Assembly: GCF_917627385.1 (NCBI RefSeq)
Contig: NZ_CAKJTL010000192.1
Location: 23,139-87,138 of the forward strand
Reading direction: 5' to 3'
Source of the DNA: Protofrankia sp. CiT1
Lineage (GTDB): Bacteria; Actinomycetota; Actinomycetes; Frankiales; Frankiaceae
Length of the DNA stretch: 64,000 nt
A program made the translations under genes and the position numbers. This document shows positions 27,401 to 35,814 of this stretch, piece by piece. Numbering within the stretch: the stretch's first letter is position 1; each line of letters opens with the position of its first letter. The notes beneath the pieces are model-generated. The model had not been told where the DNA came from, did no database searches, and was given only the letters and a program-made list of their open reading frames with translations.

Positions 27401-29362
27401 CTACCCGTTATCCGGCTCCCACAGCAGCCCCAGATTGATCGCCTCGGGCTGATCGCCAGCATCACCTGCCGTCAGGCCCGGTGGAACGGACTGCCCAGTG
27501 ATCATGGGCAGGACTGCTGGTCGCCGGGAAGCTGACGGTACCGCTGGGCGAGCGCTGGACGCGACCCTGGGTAGGAGAACAATTCCAGGGTTGCAGTCGC
27601 CGAGTGCGGCACGGCGCTCGCCCAGCGACGAGTCGACCAGCATAAAAGCGGTCGGTGGGAGCTGTTGGATCTGTGTCGGCTCAACACTGAACTCGTAGAC
27701 CCGTTGCATGATCGAACCGTCTTGCTGGGAGTCGGTGACCGACAGGCTCTCGGTATCCTCCCAGAACGCTGACTGGGAGACCGAAACCGAGCGGTTCCAA
27801 CCACCCGATCTCCCGCCCTTGCCTCGCGAACCGCTTCTGCCTTCGGTTTCAGAAACTGTAACGCTCCCACCCGCGCTGCTTGACGTCCCTGTGGTGAGGC
27901 TGCTGCCAACCTGCCGGGTAATCTGGGAGAAGACGAACTTGTGCCCGCGACCGACGAACTCGGCAGCGGCCTCGGCCTCCCTTGCATTTCCGAGCTGCAT
28001 GATAAGCGTGGCGCTGTCACCAGTACCGATCAGGCGCTCCGCGTCTTCCGCCAGATGTTCGAACAGGTTGACAAGACGAATGCCGGCATTGGCGGCATGT
28101 CTGGCCATGCTTTCCAGCGCGGGTAGACCCATCCGGTCCCCTCCGGCAACCACCAGCATGTCCCGGGAAACATCGTCCCGGCGGCGCCGGAGCCGGTGCA
28201 GCACGATCTGGAACAGCACCTGATCGATGAGCTCCTTACGAGCGGCGGAAGTGTCACGGCTCGACGTCTCCATGACGCGGAGCCCGGATAGCGGCCACCA
28301 CGATGGCGCTGTGCCCACCGCCGCGGTCTCGTCCCCCTCTGCGAGCCGTTCCAGACAAGCCCTCAGGTAATAGATTGCCTGTTGAATTCGTTCGCTGCCG
28401 CCCAGGGCATCCAGTCGGCTGGCGATGGCGTCCCTTTCCCCGGGTGAAAGGGCATCAGGGCCGTCCAGTTGGTCACGGCCCTGCAGCACCCGCAGGCCCG
28501 CGGCAAGCCGGATGAAGGTAAGCGGCGGGTCCAGCCTGGTGGTGATGGTCGTGAGTATCTCGGCGTCGAGAAGCCGAATTGCCGGGTTATCGCTCCCCGG
28601 GCGGAGCGTGTCAACGGCATTCGCGAGGAGTTCGGCAACGTCCTCAGGGCCGATGTCCCGCAGAAGCCCGAGCCGGCCTGTATCAGCAGGAAGATCATCA
28701 CCGGTAACCGGGAAACCAGCCGCAGTGGCGAGCTGGGCAAGACCGCCGCCGATACCCCGCTCGCTGAAGTCGAGCAGGAGAATACCACCGCCAGACGATA
28801 GAACCGAAGAGCCGACGGTCGCCAGCAGACTTGTCCACCCCTCACGAGTGCCGCCGCAGACATCTATCCGGCTCGCGGTCGACCGAGGCGCGAGCGGATG
28901 GAACAAGGGCGCTTCCGCCCGTCGTGCCTGCTCGGCCGCCTCGTGGCTCTCCACCGCGGCCCGCCAACCAGCGGTGGCCGACTGGTATCTCTCCCACTCA
29001 GCGTCACGACGTTTTTGCCACTCGGTCTTTTCAAAAATAATTTTTCTTTTAAAAAAAATAATCCGGAAAACCAAAAATCCAATCCATGCTATTGACCCTA
29101 GTACGAACATCCACAATCCATTATAGCGAACAAATGTCAGGCCAATCAAAAATATAAAAACGGGAAATATTAATGCCCTAGGAAGTTTCTGCATACGCTT
29201 TTCAAGATTATTTTCATATTTCTTGATGTCTGGCGGGGGCGGCTCATGCCATACTGGCGGCCGATCATGATCGGGGTGCAGATTCATGCCGGGATCGACA
29301 TACTCCCAGCCCCACCGTTCCTCCGGAACGAACAGTCGTCGGGTAAGTTCAGAACCGGGCAT
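27401..29362 (-). CDS. VirD4/TraD-like membrane protein with degenerate P-loop
   Basis: The product is 653 residues. Two transmembrane helices lie at about 60-105 (LIFPVFIFLIGLTFVRY, LWMFVLGSIAWIGFLVFRII). The cytoplasmic domain starts with a coiled-coil region and a P-loop-like motif GGTREGWTSLL (about 168), in which Trp replaces the Walker A Lys. The strand ILLLDFSERG follows, in the place where coupling proteins have DPKG, and a later strand LVVAGGDRMGLPALE is a possible Walker B. A Ser/Gly-rich insert (TGTSSSAGGSVTVSETEGRSG) precedes the C-terminus. The architecture suggests a type IV coupling protein that may not hydrolyse ATP. A TTA Leu codon occurs at 29171-29173 in the AT-rich part. 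Confidence 0.65.
   Translation of the reverse strand: MPGSELTRRLFVPEERWGWEYVDPGMNLHPDHDRPPVWHEPPPPDIKKYENNLEKRMQKLPRALIFPVFIFLIGLTFVRYNGLWMFVLGSIAWIGFLVFRIIFFKRKIIFEKTEWQKRRDAEWERYQSATAGWRAAVESHEAAEQARRAEAPLFHPLAPRSTASRIDVCGGTREGWTSLLATVGSSVLSSGGGILLLDFSERGIGGGLAQLATAAGFPVTGDDLPADTGRLGLLRDIGPEDVAELLANAVDTLRPGSDNPAIRLLDAEILTTITTRLDPPLTFIRLAAGLRVLQGRDQLDGPDALSPGERDAIASRLDALGGSERIQQAIYYLRACLERLAEGDETAAVGTAPSWWPLSGLRVMETSSRDTSAARKELIDQVLFQIVLHRLRRRRDDVSRDMLVVAGGDRMGLPALESMARHAANAGIRLVNLFEHLAEDAERLIGTGDSATLIMQLGNAREAEAAAEFVGRGHKFVFSQITRQVGSSLTTGTSSSAGGSVTVSETEGRSGSRGKGGRSGGWNRSVSVSQSAFWEDTESLSVTDSQQDGSIMQRVYEFSVEPTQIQQLPPTAFMLVDSSLGERRAALGDCNPGIVLLPRVASSARPAVPSASRRPAVLPMITGQSVPPGLTAGDAGDQPEAINLGLLWEPDNG
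29010..29225. other. AT-rich segment inside the VirD4-like gene
   Basis: The part of the gene encoding the two transmembrane helices is AT-rich, with TTA, ATA and AAA codons and a run of eight A, while both flanks are GC-rich. It resembles the AT-rich segment at 21706-22140 in the same locus. Confidence 0.8.
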
Positions 29363-29540
29363 CTGGTTTCACGGGTTATGCTCCCACCCTCCGATGACTA
29401 CTACCGCAACATCCATACGGACCTTGTTCTGTCAAGGTCACGATGACAGTCAACGTACCATCCGGGCTTCTGAGTCTGGGTTTCGTAGCCAGTCCCGACG
29501 CTGGACACGCTCGAGCTCCGATGGGGAACAGGCTAGAAGA

Positions 29541-29910
29541 TCACCGATGGCTTGGTGACCGGGTCGCGAGCGCGGCGGTGACGGCTGCGGTGACACCGAG
29601 CAGGAAGCAGCAGAGACCGGCAGCTACCGTGCCACATGGTGGCTCAGCGTAGCCGCTGCCAGCCATACGCCCAGGCCGAAGACAGCTCCAAGAAAACCGG
29701 CGGCGACCAGCGCGGACCGCGGGTGGTCGCCGTAACACGTTCGTGCTGCTGCTCTTCTTCTTGCTGGCGGGTTCCCTGGTTATACGCCGGCAGATCGGCG
29801 AAGGCGGCAGGTCCCGAGGCGCGCGGGCTGCCGGAGAACGGTGAACTGGCAGACAGTCCGAAGGACGGGAGCGGCGGCGCGGGTAAGGGATGGCGGTGGC
29901 CGTGTACCAC
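29541..29910 (-). pseudogene. candidate decayed two-helix membrane protein (frameshifted)
   Basis: Reading the minus strand, an 88-residue frame from 29910 begins plausibly (Pro-rich, then NQGTRQQEEEQQHERVTATTRGPR). A second frame then continues SALVAAGFLGAVFGLGVWLAAATLSHH up to a stop at 29624-29626. A third frame continues GTVAAGLCCFLLGVTAAVTAALATRS to 29541. Joined, they would give a soluble head and two transmembrane helices. At least two frameshifts would be needed, so this is either a broken gene or coincidence. No family is recognised. Confidence 0.3.
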
Positions 29911-30146
29911 CGCTACCCACGCCGCCGCTCCCGCATCAGCCCCGACACCGGAAACCCTCGCGCGGACCGAGGACGGCGCGACCGTGATTCATACGCGCTG
30001 TCCCGCGGTGCCCGCGCATTCCCAATGATACTCATGGGGAACGGGCAGCATCGGTGTCGGTTCACCCGGCGGCCGGGACACCGTCAGCCGGCGGCCGGGG
30101 AGCTGGGAAATGCAGCTCAGGGTGTTCGTATATGCCTGGAAATCGA
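29911..30146. other. sparse intergenic DNA
   Basis: With 29363-29540 this flanks the decayed frame. Short ORFs on both strands have no recognisable content. I see no RNA gene, promoter or terminator that I could defend. Confidence 0.4.
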
Positions 30147-30470
30147 TTAGGCTCCCGCGGTGAGCCAGCCGTGCGCCACGGATCTGCGTGACAGCTGTCG
30201 GGGCGGCAGCACCGGCAGGCCGGGATCGTCGGACCCAGCCCGCTCGTCACATGACACCGACGTGTTCTGGATCCTTCCCCAGATGATGCTCCGGCATTCA
30301 TCAGTCCCGACGACGAGCGATGTCCTGGTGTGCGGATCGAATACTTCGACATGTCCATCGAAGCCGGGAGCGAGAATCCTGTAATGGCTCCACAGGTGTG
30401 CCGTGTAAGTGTCGGCGAACTTTCCCAGAAGCTCTCCATCAGCATCCAGAACAAGTATTCTCTTACCCAT
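30147..30470 (-). CDS. small hypothetical protein
   Basis: The product is 107 residues. The first ~75 residues look like a compact beta-rich domain (RILVLDADGELLGKFADTYTAHLWSHYRILAPGFDGHVEVFDPHTRTSLVVGTDE). The remainder is basic and less protein-like. A GAAGGG ribosome-like site precedes ATG 30470. A competing ORF in another frame (30062-30478) is less protein-like. No family is recognised; the gene is isolated. Confidence 0.45.
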   Translation of the reverse strand: MGKRILVLDADGELLGKFADTYTAHLWSHYRILAPGFDGHVEVFDPHTRTSLVVGTDECRSIIWGRIQNTSVSCDERAGSDDPGLPVLPPRQLSRRSVAHGWLTAGA

Positions 30471-31026
30471 TTCCGCACCCTTCGCCCGCGCCTCAGAAAT
30501 AGGGAGTGACTGGCCTGCTCAAAAGCTTACTGCACGCCCGGCCAATCGTCTATTCCTAATTTTTCACCATTGGCGTGAATACTATTTCGGCCACACCGAG
30601 CGGCATTCCAGCGGTATCGATACCACAACCATTCCAGGTGTAGTTCAGCGCTCGCACCCACCGGCCACGAACTCATTGACCTCGCAAACGTCCAGCTGGG
30701 ATGTGGTCCGGCGACGGTATACAGCCGTGGGCACAACACCGCGGTGAAGGTATCCCGTCGCCGCCAGCAAGCCCCATCATCGTCTGGCAGCCCGACCAGG
30801 CCCCAGCAGGCCCCAGCAGGCCCGGGACGGAACTGCGGGCTATCCGGCTTGTGTCAGCCGGTGAAAGCTCACACCGCACCGGCCCGGTCAACATCCAAAA
30901 ACCCCTGCCCGGCCGCTGACGATATCAGGGGATCACCGGCCTTCGGGCAACCATGCGGCGTATGGCCTTCAGGTAACCAACATCGCCGCGGGGCCGGCGC
31001 AGGGCGGCGCTGGCCAGCGCAGGGCG
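30471..31026. other. 555-bp region without supported genes
   Basis: The first ~150 bp are moderately AT-rich; the rest is GC-rich, with a short repeated stretch CCCCAGCAGGC at about 30800. Overlapping ORFs exist on both strands but none looks like a protein. It may be remnant DNA on the edge of the secretion-like locus. Confidence 0.45.
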
Positions 31027-31860
31027 TCAACGCCGCAGCAGGCCCCGCAACCTGGACCTGGCCGGCCAGGTCTGCGCCGGGCCGTTCACCGGATAGGACG
31101 GAAACACCCGCTCGGCGGCGTCCACCAGCATGGCGACGTCCAACGGCTTGAGAAGAACACCGGCTGTGAGGATGTAATCAGCGACCCCCGCTACCGGCAG
31201 CAATACGACATCGTCGAACACAGCGAGTCCATGGGGCGGCGCGGCACGCGAGAACGCGACGACCGGTTGGACCGTGACCTGCCAGCCCTCCGGCAGTTCA
31301 GCGGCCAGCTGATCGGTAATTTCTGTACCCATCCAGGCAACCATTTCGATCATGGGCTGCAATGGCACCCGACCCGCCCACAGCCCGGCCCGGTTCTGCC
31401 GGAACGGCCCACGGTGCGCGTCCGTCTCGACCAGCCACGGTCCGGATGGTCCGATGACCAGATGATCGATATTGCTGGCGGAACCAGCAAGAGATCGATC
31501 ATGAAGGACGGTGTACCCGGCGCGGGTGAGCCGCTCAAGCGCGCGTGCGGTACGCCGTTCGGCTTCGGCGTCCTCCCGCCACGACTCGATTTCCGGCGGG
31601 GAGCGATAGAACCGGACTGCCGCGACAACCAGCACAAGCATAACAAAACAGATAACTAGTTGCACTATCAAAGATACGGCCAGACTCAGCAGTGCGCCGA
31701 ACACGCTGACCACAATCGCGGCAAGGGCGGCAACCACACCGGCGATCGCCGCCGCCCTGCCTACCCGGTCTTTACGTTCGACCGCGTAGAGCTGCCGGCA
31801 GCGCAGATACTCCGCCATGGCCGAGCGACCTGGCCATTGTCCATGTGACGCCCCGGTCAT
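31027..31860 (-). CDS. NERD-domain-like membrane protein
   Basis: From ATG 31860 the product is about 277 residues (starts at 31863, 31818 and 31911 are also open). Two closely spaced transmembrane helices (AIAGVVAALAAIVVSVFGALL, VQLVICFVMLVLVVAAVRFY) precede a NERD (nuclease-related) domain: ARALERLTRAGYTVLHDRSL, SNIDHLVIGPSGPWLVETDA. In the PD-(D/E)xK fold of NERD proteins the second acidic residue is usually followed by x-Lys; here it reads E-T-D, so nuclease activity is doubtful. It is divergent from egtA. Confidence 0.78.
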   Translation of the reverse strand: MTGASHGQWPGRSAMAEYLRCRQLYAVERKDRVGRAAAIAGVVAALAAIVVSVFGALLSLAVSLIVQLVICFVMLVLVVAAVRFYRSPPEIESWREDAEAERRTARALERLTRAGYTVLHDRSLAGSASNIDHLVIGPSGPWLVETDAHRGPFRQNRAGLWAGRVPLQPMIEMVAWMGTEITDQLAAELPEGWQVTVQPVVAFSRAAPPHGLAVFDDVVLLPVAGVADYILTAGVLLKPLDVAMLVDAAERVFPSYPVNGPAQTWPARSRLRGLLRR

Positions 31861-32203
31861 CATCGTCTTCCGGCCGACCAGATGACGGCCAAACCGGCCC
31901 GCGTGGCGCAAGACCCCTCACCTCCGCTGTAGACAAACCGGCCAAGCGCCGACCAGTCACAGCGCCGCGGGCTGGACGCGCGCGTCAACCATCACGGAGC
32001 GTGCCGCAAGGCCATCACCGGCCGCCACAACAAATCAGTTACACAGTGACCACCATTCCACATCCTTGCGTGTGGCCAAGGCCCGGGGAACCCTGAAGGT
32101 CGAGCTCCCGCGCGGCTGTATCGGGCTACGACGTAACGGCACAGCAGCGACCCGCACCGACCCGCGGCCAGCGACAGCTGGCCGGTCCGGACCTGGAGGG
32201 TTC
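31861..32203. other. divergent promoter region between NERD gene and egtA
   Basis: About 340 bp. It must contain the promoter of the egt operon. I saw no clear operator. The in-frame extension upstream of egtA (to 32066) is not protein-like. Confidence 0.4.
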
Positions 32204-33658
32204 ATGACACGGACACAGTCAGGGAAGCCACAAGAAGATCAGTATGGCACCGACGACGCGATCCGGTCAGCGGCCGATGTCCATCGCTACGCACGCCTGA
32301 CCTGCCTGACCGATCAGCCACCGGGAAGCGTCGGCATCGAGACCGAGTGGTTCGTCGTCGACACCGAGTCCGTGTCACGCCCAGTGCCCCCCGCCCGAAC
32401 GATGGCGGCGCTCACGGACGCCGCGGCCGGCAGCTCACATGATCATCGGGACAGTCCATCCAACGGGGCAACCGGCGTCCCAGGACATACGACCCTGCCG
32501 GGCGGTACCCGGATCACCTTCGAACCCGGTGGCCAGCTTGAGCTGTCAGCTCCGCCGCTGCCGCTTTCCGACGCCCTGGCGCGAACGGCCGCCGACCTCG
32601 CCCGGATCCGGTCGATGCTCACCGGCGCCGGCCTCGCGCTCGTCGGGATGGGCACCGACCCCCTCCGGCCACCGCATCGGCATCTCACGACGTCCCGTTA
32701 CCAGGCAATGGAACGGTACTTCCAAGCCGGCGGCGGGTCAGCGGGCATGATGATGATGTGCTCTACCGCATCCGTCCAGGTCAACCTGGACGCGGGCAGC
32801 ACGGCCCAGTGGTCCGGGCGATTCGAGCTGGCACACACCCTGGGCCCGGCTCTGGTGGCCATGTTCGCAGCCTCCCCGATGCTGGCGGGGATGGCCACCG
32901 GCTACCGCTCCACCCGGCAGGCACTGTGGTCGAAGATCGACCGGAGCCGGACCCGGCCGGTGGCGACCGCTCACCAACCCGATCCGGCGACAGCCTGGGC
33001 GGACTACCTCCTGGCGGCGAGGGTCATGCTGCTGCGGGATCCCGACGGCGGATTCCAACAGCCCCCTGTCGCGACGACGTTTGGCGAGTGGGTGGCTGGC
33101 GATAGCCAGCTGCCACGGATACCGACAGTAAGAGATTTGATTTACCATGCGACCACTGTGTTCCCACCGGTGCGCCCACGTGGCTGGCTGGAGCTGCGTT
33201 ACCTCGACGCCACCCCGGCGGGGAACTGGCCGGTGGTGGTCGCCGTCACCACCGCCCTGCTCGACGATGCACGTGCCGCTGACATCGCGGCCGACGTATG
33301 CCTGCCCGTCGCCCACGAGTGGGCCACGGCTGCGTTGCGGGGGCTGCGTGACGCAGCGCTGCACAAGGCCGCCAGGGCATGCGCGGGCGCGGCCCGCGAC
33401 GCTCTTGGCCGCATGGGCGCCGCAACGTCCCTCCTCACGGCCGTCGACGCGTATTTCGACGCCTACGTGGAGCCGGGACGCTGCCCCGCCGACGATCTCA
33501 TCGACCGGCTGGCCGAGGTCGGGCCGGCTGGTCTGCTGCGCGCCGAGATCGATCGGAACATGATCGAAAATAACAACAGGGCCCCTGGGAACGATGGATG
33601 CCCACAGGCAACGACACAGGTCGCGGAACCCACTACCACGGATGTGATCGCACTGTGA
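32204..33658 (+). CDS. egtA: glutamate-cysteine ligase of ergothioneine biosynthesis
   Basis: The product is 484 residues, typical of the actinobacterial GCS2/EgtA type. It has GIETEWFVVD at the N-terminus, GGTRITFEPGGQLELSAPP, and TSRYQAMERYFQAGG with MMCSTASVQVNLDAG. It makes gamma-glutamylcysteine, the sulfur donor for EgtB. ATG 32204 has GGAGGG 6 nt upstream. Its stop overlaps the egtB start (GTGA), and egtB, egtC and egtD follow, so the pathway assignment is firm. Confidence 0.93.
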   Translation: MTRTQSGKPQEDQYGTDDAIRSAADVHRYARLTCLTDQPPGSVGIETEWFVVDTESVSRPVPPARTMAALTDAAAGSSHDHRDSPSNGATGVPGHTTLPGGTRITFEPGGQLELSAPPLPLSDALARTAADLARIRSMLTGAGLALVGMGTDPLRPPHRHLTTSRYQAMERYFQAGGGSAGMMMMCSTASVQVNLDAGSTAQWSGRFELAHTLGPALVAMFAASPMLAGMATGYRSTRQALWSKIDRSRTRPVATAHQPDPATAWADYLLAARVMLLRDPDGGFQQPPVATTFGEWVAGDSQLPRIPTVRDLIYHATTVFPPVRPRGWLELRYLDATPAGNWPVVVAVTTALLDDARAADIAADVCLPVAHEWATAALRGLRDAALHKAARACAGAARDALGRMGAATSLLTAVDAYFDAYVEPGRCPADDLIDRLAEVGPAGLLRAEIDRNMIENNNRAPGNDGCPQATTQVAEPTTTDVIAL

Positions 33659-35019
33659 CAGCAGAAGAAGGCCCACGACCGGCGGATATCGCCCAGGCGC
33701 TCGCGGACAGCAGGACGCGGAGCCTGGCCTACACCGATCTTGACGATGCCGACCTGTGGCGCCAGCACTCACCACTGATGTCGCCCCTGGTCTGGGACCT
33801 CGCCCATGTCGGCAACTACGAAGAGTTGTGGCTGCTGCGGACAGCAGCGGGGCGGCAACCGCTGCGGCCGGGCATCGACCACCTGTACGACGCGTTCCGT
33901 CATGCTCGGGCGGACCGGCCTGCCCTGCCGCTGCTCGACCCGGCACAGGCTCGTTCCTATCTGGCCGAGGTCCGCGGCAATGTCCTTGACGGCTTGGAAC
34001 GCCTCGCCCCGGACGCCCTGCGCGGGCCGCTCGCGCGTCCCGCGCTGCTGGCGGGCGGCTTCGTCTACGGACTCGTGCTCCAGCACGAGCACCAGCATGA
34101 CGAGACGATGTTGGCCACCCATCAGCTCCGGGTGGGTCCTCCGGTCATCGGTGACGCCGGCCCGGCCCGGGTTCCACCGGCCGGGCGGCCGGCACCAGCG
34201 CCAGAGATGCTGGTGCCGGCCGGCGAGTTCACGATGGGCACCAACGGCGACACGCCCGGACATGCCTGGGCCTACGACAACGAACGGCCCGCGCACCGGG
34301 TGTACGTCCCCGCGTTCTTCATCGACACGTTGCCGGTGTCGAACGCGGCGCAGGTGGCGTTCATCGACGCCGGTGGCTATGACGATGAACGCCTGTGGTC
34401 GGCGTCGGGCTGGGCCTGGCGATGCGAAGCGGGCCTGCGGGCGCCAGAGTTCTGGCGCCAGGAGGGAAAGAGCTGGGTGCGGCGCCGTTTCGGCCGCGAG
34501 GAACCCGTCCCGATGGATGAACCCGTACAGCATGTGTGCTGGTACGAAGCGCAGGCGCACGCGCGCTGGGCCGGTCGGCGGCTGCCCACGGAAGCGGAGT
34601 GGGAAAAGGCCTGCGCGCACGATCCCGTCACCGGGCGTTCGCGGCGTTTTCCCTGGGGGGACAGCGGCCCGACGCCGGAACAGGCCAACCTGGACCATGC
34701 CGCGTCCCGTCCGGCGCTACTTGGGGCGTACCCGGCCGGAGCCAGCGCGTACGGCGTCGAACAGATGATCGGTGACGTGTGGGAGTGGACAGCCAGCGAT
34801 TTCACGGGTTATCCGGGATTCACCGCATTCCCGTACCGCGAGTACAGCGAGGTGTTCTTCCCCCGGACGTCCCCGAACGCCTACAAGGTGCTGCGCGGCG
34901 GGTCCTGGGCCACCCACCACAGCGCCATCCGGTCAACCTTCCGCAACTGGGACCACCCGATCCGTCGCCAGATCTTCACCGGCTTCCGCCTCGCCCGCGA
35001 CGCCGAGATGGAAGGCTGA
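33655..35019 (+). CDS. egtB: hercynine oxygenase (gamma-glutamyl-hercynylcysteine sulfoxide synthase)
   Basis: From GTG 33655 (overlapping the egtA stop) the product is 454 residues. The N-terminal DinB-like helical domain carries the iron-binding His triad, H51 in DLAHVGNYEE and H144/H148 in HEHQHDET, at near-identical spacing to characterised EgtB. The C-terminal FGE-sulfatase domain has GEFTMGTNG, RRLPTEAEWEKA, GDVWEWTAS and FRNWDHPIRRQIFTGFRLA. It joins hercynine and gamma-glutamylcysteine with O2 to the sulfoxide. The start choice matters: it places the first His at 51. Confidence 0.95.
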   Translation: MTAEEGPRPADIAQALADSRTRSLAYTDLDDADLWRQHSPLMSPLVWDLAHVGNYEELWLLRTAAGRQPLRPGIDHLYDAFRHARADRPALPLLDPAQARSYLAEVRGNVLDGLERLAPDALRGPLARPALLAGGFVYGLVLQHEHQHDETMLATHQLRVGPPVIGDAGPARVPPAGRPAPAPEMLVPAGEFTMGTNGDTPGHAWAYDNERPAHRVYVPAFFIDTLPVSNAAQVAFIDAGGYDDERLWSASGWAWRCEAGLRAPEFWRQEGKSWVRRRFGREEPVPMDEPVQHVCWYEAQAHARWAGRRLPTEAEWEKACAHDPVTGRSRRFPWGDSGPTPEQANLDHAASRPALLGAYPAGASAYGVEQMIGDVWEWTASDFTGYPGFTAFPYREYSEVFFPRTSPNAYKVLRGGSWATHHSAIRSTFRNWDHPIRRQIFTGFRLARDAEMEG

Positions 35020-35024
35020 TGCGG

Positions 35025-35768
35025 GTGTGTCGTCATATGGCCTGGCTCGGGACACCGCGGACACTGACCTCGCTCCTTCGCGATCCGCCGCACAGCCTGG
35101 CGCGCCAGGCATGGATGCCGCGACGGATGCTGCATGGGAAGATCAATGCCGACGGTTTCGGTGTCGGTTGGTACGTCACGGCGATGCGGACAGAACCGGC
35201 ACGGTACCGGCGCGCGGTTCCGATCTGGACCGACGCCTCGTTCGCCTCGTTCGCTGGCGTGGTCAACTCAAGCTGCGTGCTGGGCGCGGTTCGCAACGCC
35301 ACCGTGGGGATGCCGATCGAGGAGACGGCGACCGCACCCTATGCATATGGCCGCTATCTGCTCAGCCATAACGGACGGGTGGACGTCGACGTGCTGATGA
35401 GCATGCTCGACTGGACCAGGGGTGCCCCGACTCCTGACTCGCGCTGCGACTCCGCGCTGCTGGCCGCCGCGGTCTGGCAGCGGTTGGCCGCTGGCGTGAG
35501 CCTCGCCGCCGCCGTAGCGGAGGTGGTCGTCGCCGCGGGCCGCGCCGACGGTGCCGCCCGGCTCAATCTGCTGGCCACCGATGGTAGCCAGCTCGTCGCT
35601 ACTACCTGGGGTGAAACGCTGTCCTACCGGGTATCCACGGACGGGGACGACATAGGGATGGACGTGGCCAGTGAGCCCAGCGACGACTCGAACGAATGGG
35701 TCGATCTTGACGACCATCAATTGTTGACCACCGACACACGGGATGTAACCATTAGTAATTTGATCTAG
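35025..35768 (+). CDS. egtC: gamma-glutamyl-hercynylcysteine sulfoxide hydrolase (class II glutamine amidotransferase fold)
   Basis: The product is 247 residues from GTG 35025. EgtC is an N-terminal nucleophile hydrolase whose Cys2 must become residue 1, and the sequence after this GTG is C-R-H-M-A-W-L-G, as in other EgtC proteins. The ATG at 35019 would place two residues (Arg, Val) between Met and Cys and is less likely. Other motifs are HGKINADGFGVGWY and YLLSHNGRVD. It removes the glutamate from the EgtB product. The start is 5 nt after the egtB stop, with GGAAGG upstream. The C-terminal end is slightly AT-rich. Confidence 0.93.
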   Translation: MCRHMAWLGTPRTLTSLLRDPPHSLARQAWMPRRMLHGKINADGFGVGWYVTAMRTEPARYRRAVPIWTDASFASFAGVVNSSCVLGAVRNATVGMPIEETATAPYAYGRYLLSHNGRVDVDVLMSMLDWTRGAPTPDSRCDSALLAAAVWQRLAAGVSLAAAVAEVVVAAGRADGAARLNLLATDGSQLVATTWGETLSYRVSTDGDDIGMDVASEPSDDSNEWVDLDDHQLLTTDTRDVTISNLI

Positions 35769-35814
35769 AATTCGATTACTCTCGGTTGTAAAAGCGCTCC
35801 CGGAGGTTGCATCC

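Noticed and set aside
16423..29362. Complete integrative conjugative element
   Set aside because: No integrase, relaxase, tRNA target or flanking direct repeats seen in the window; the HTH protein alone is not enough.
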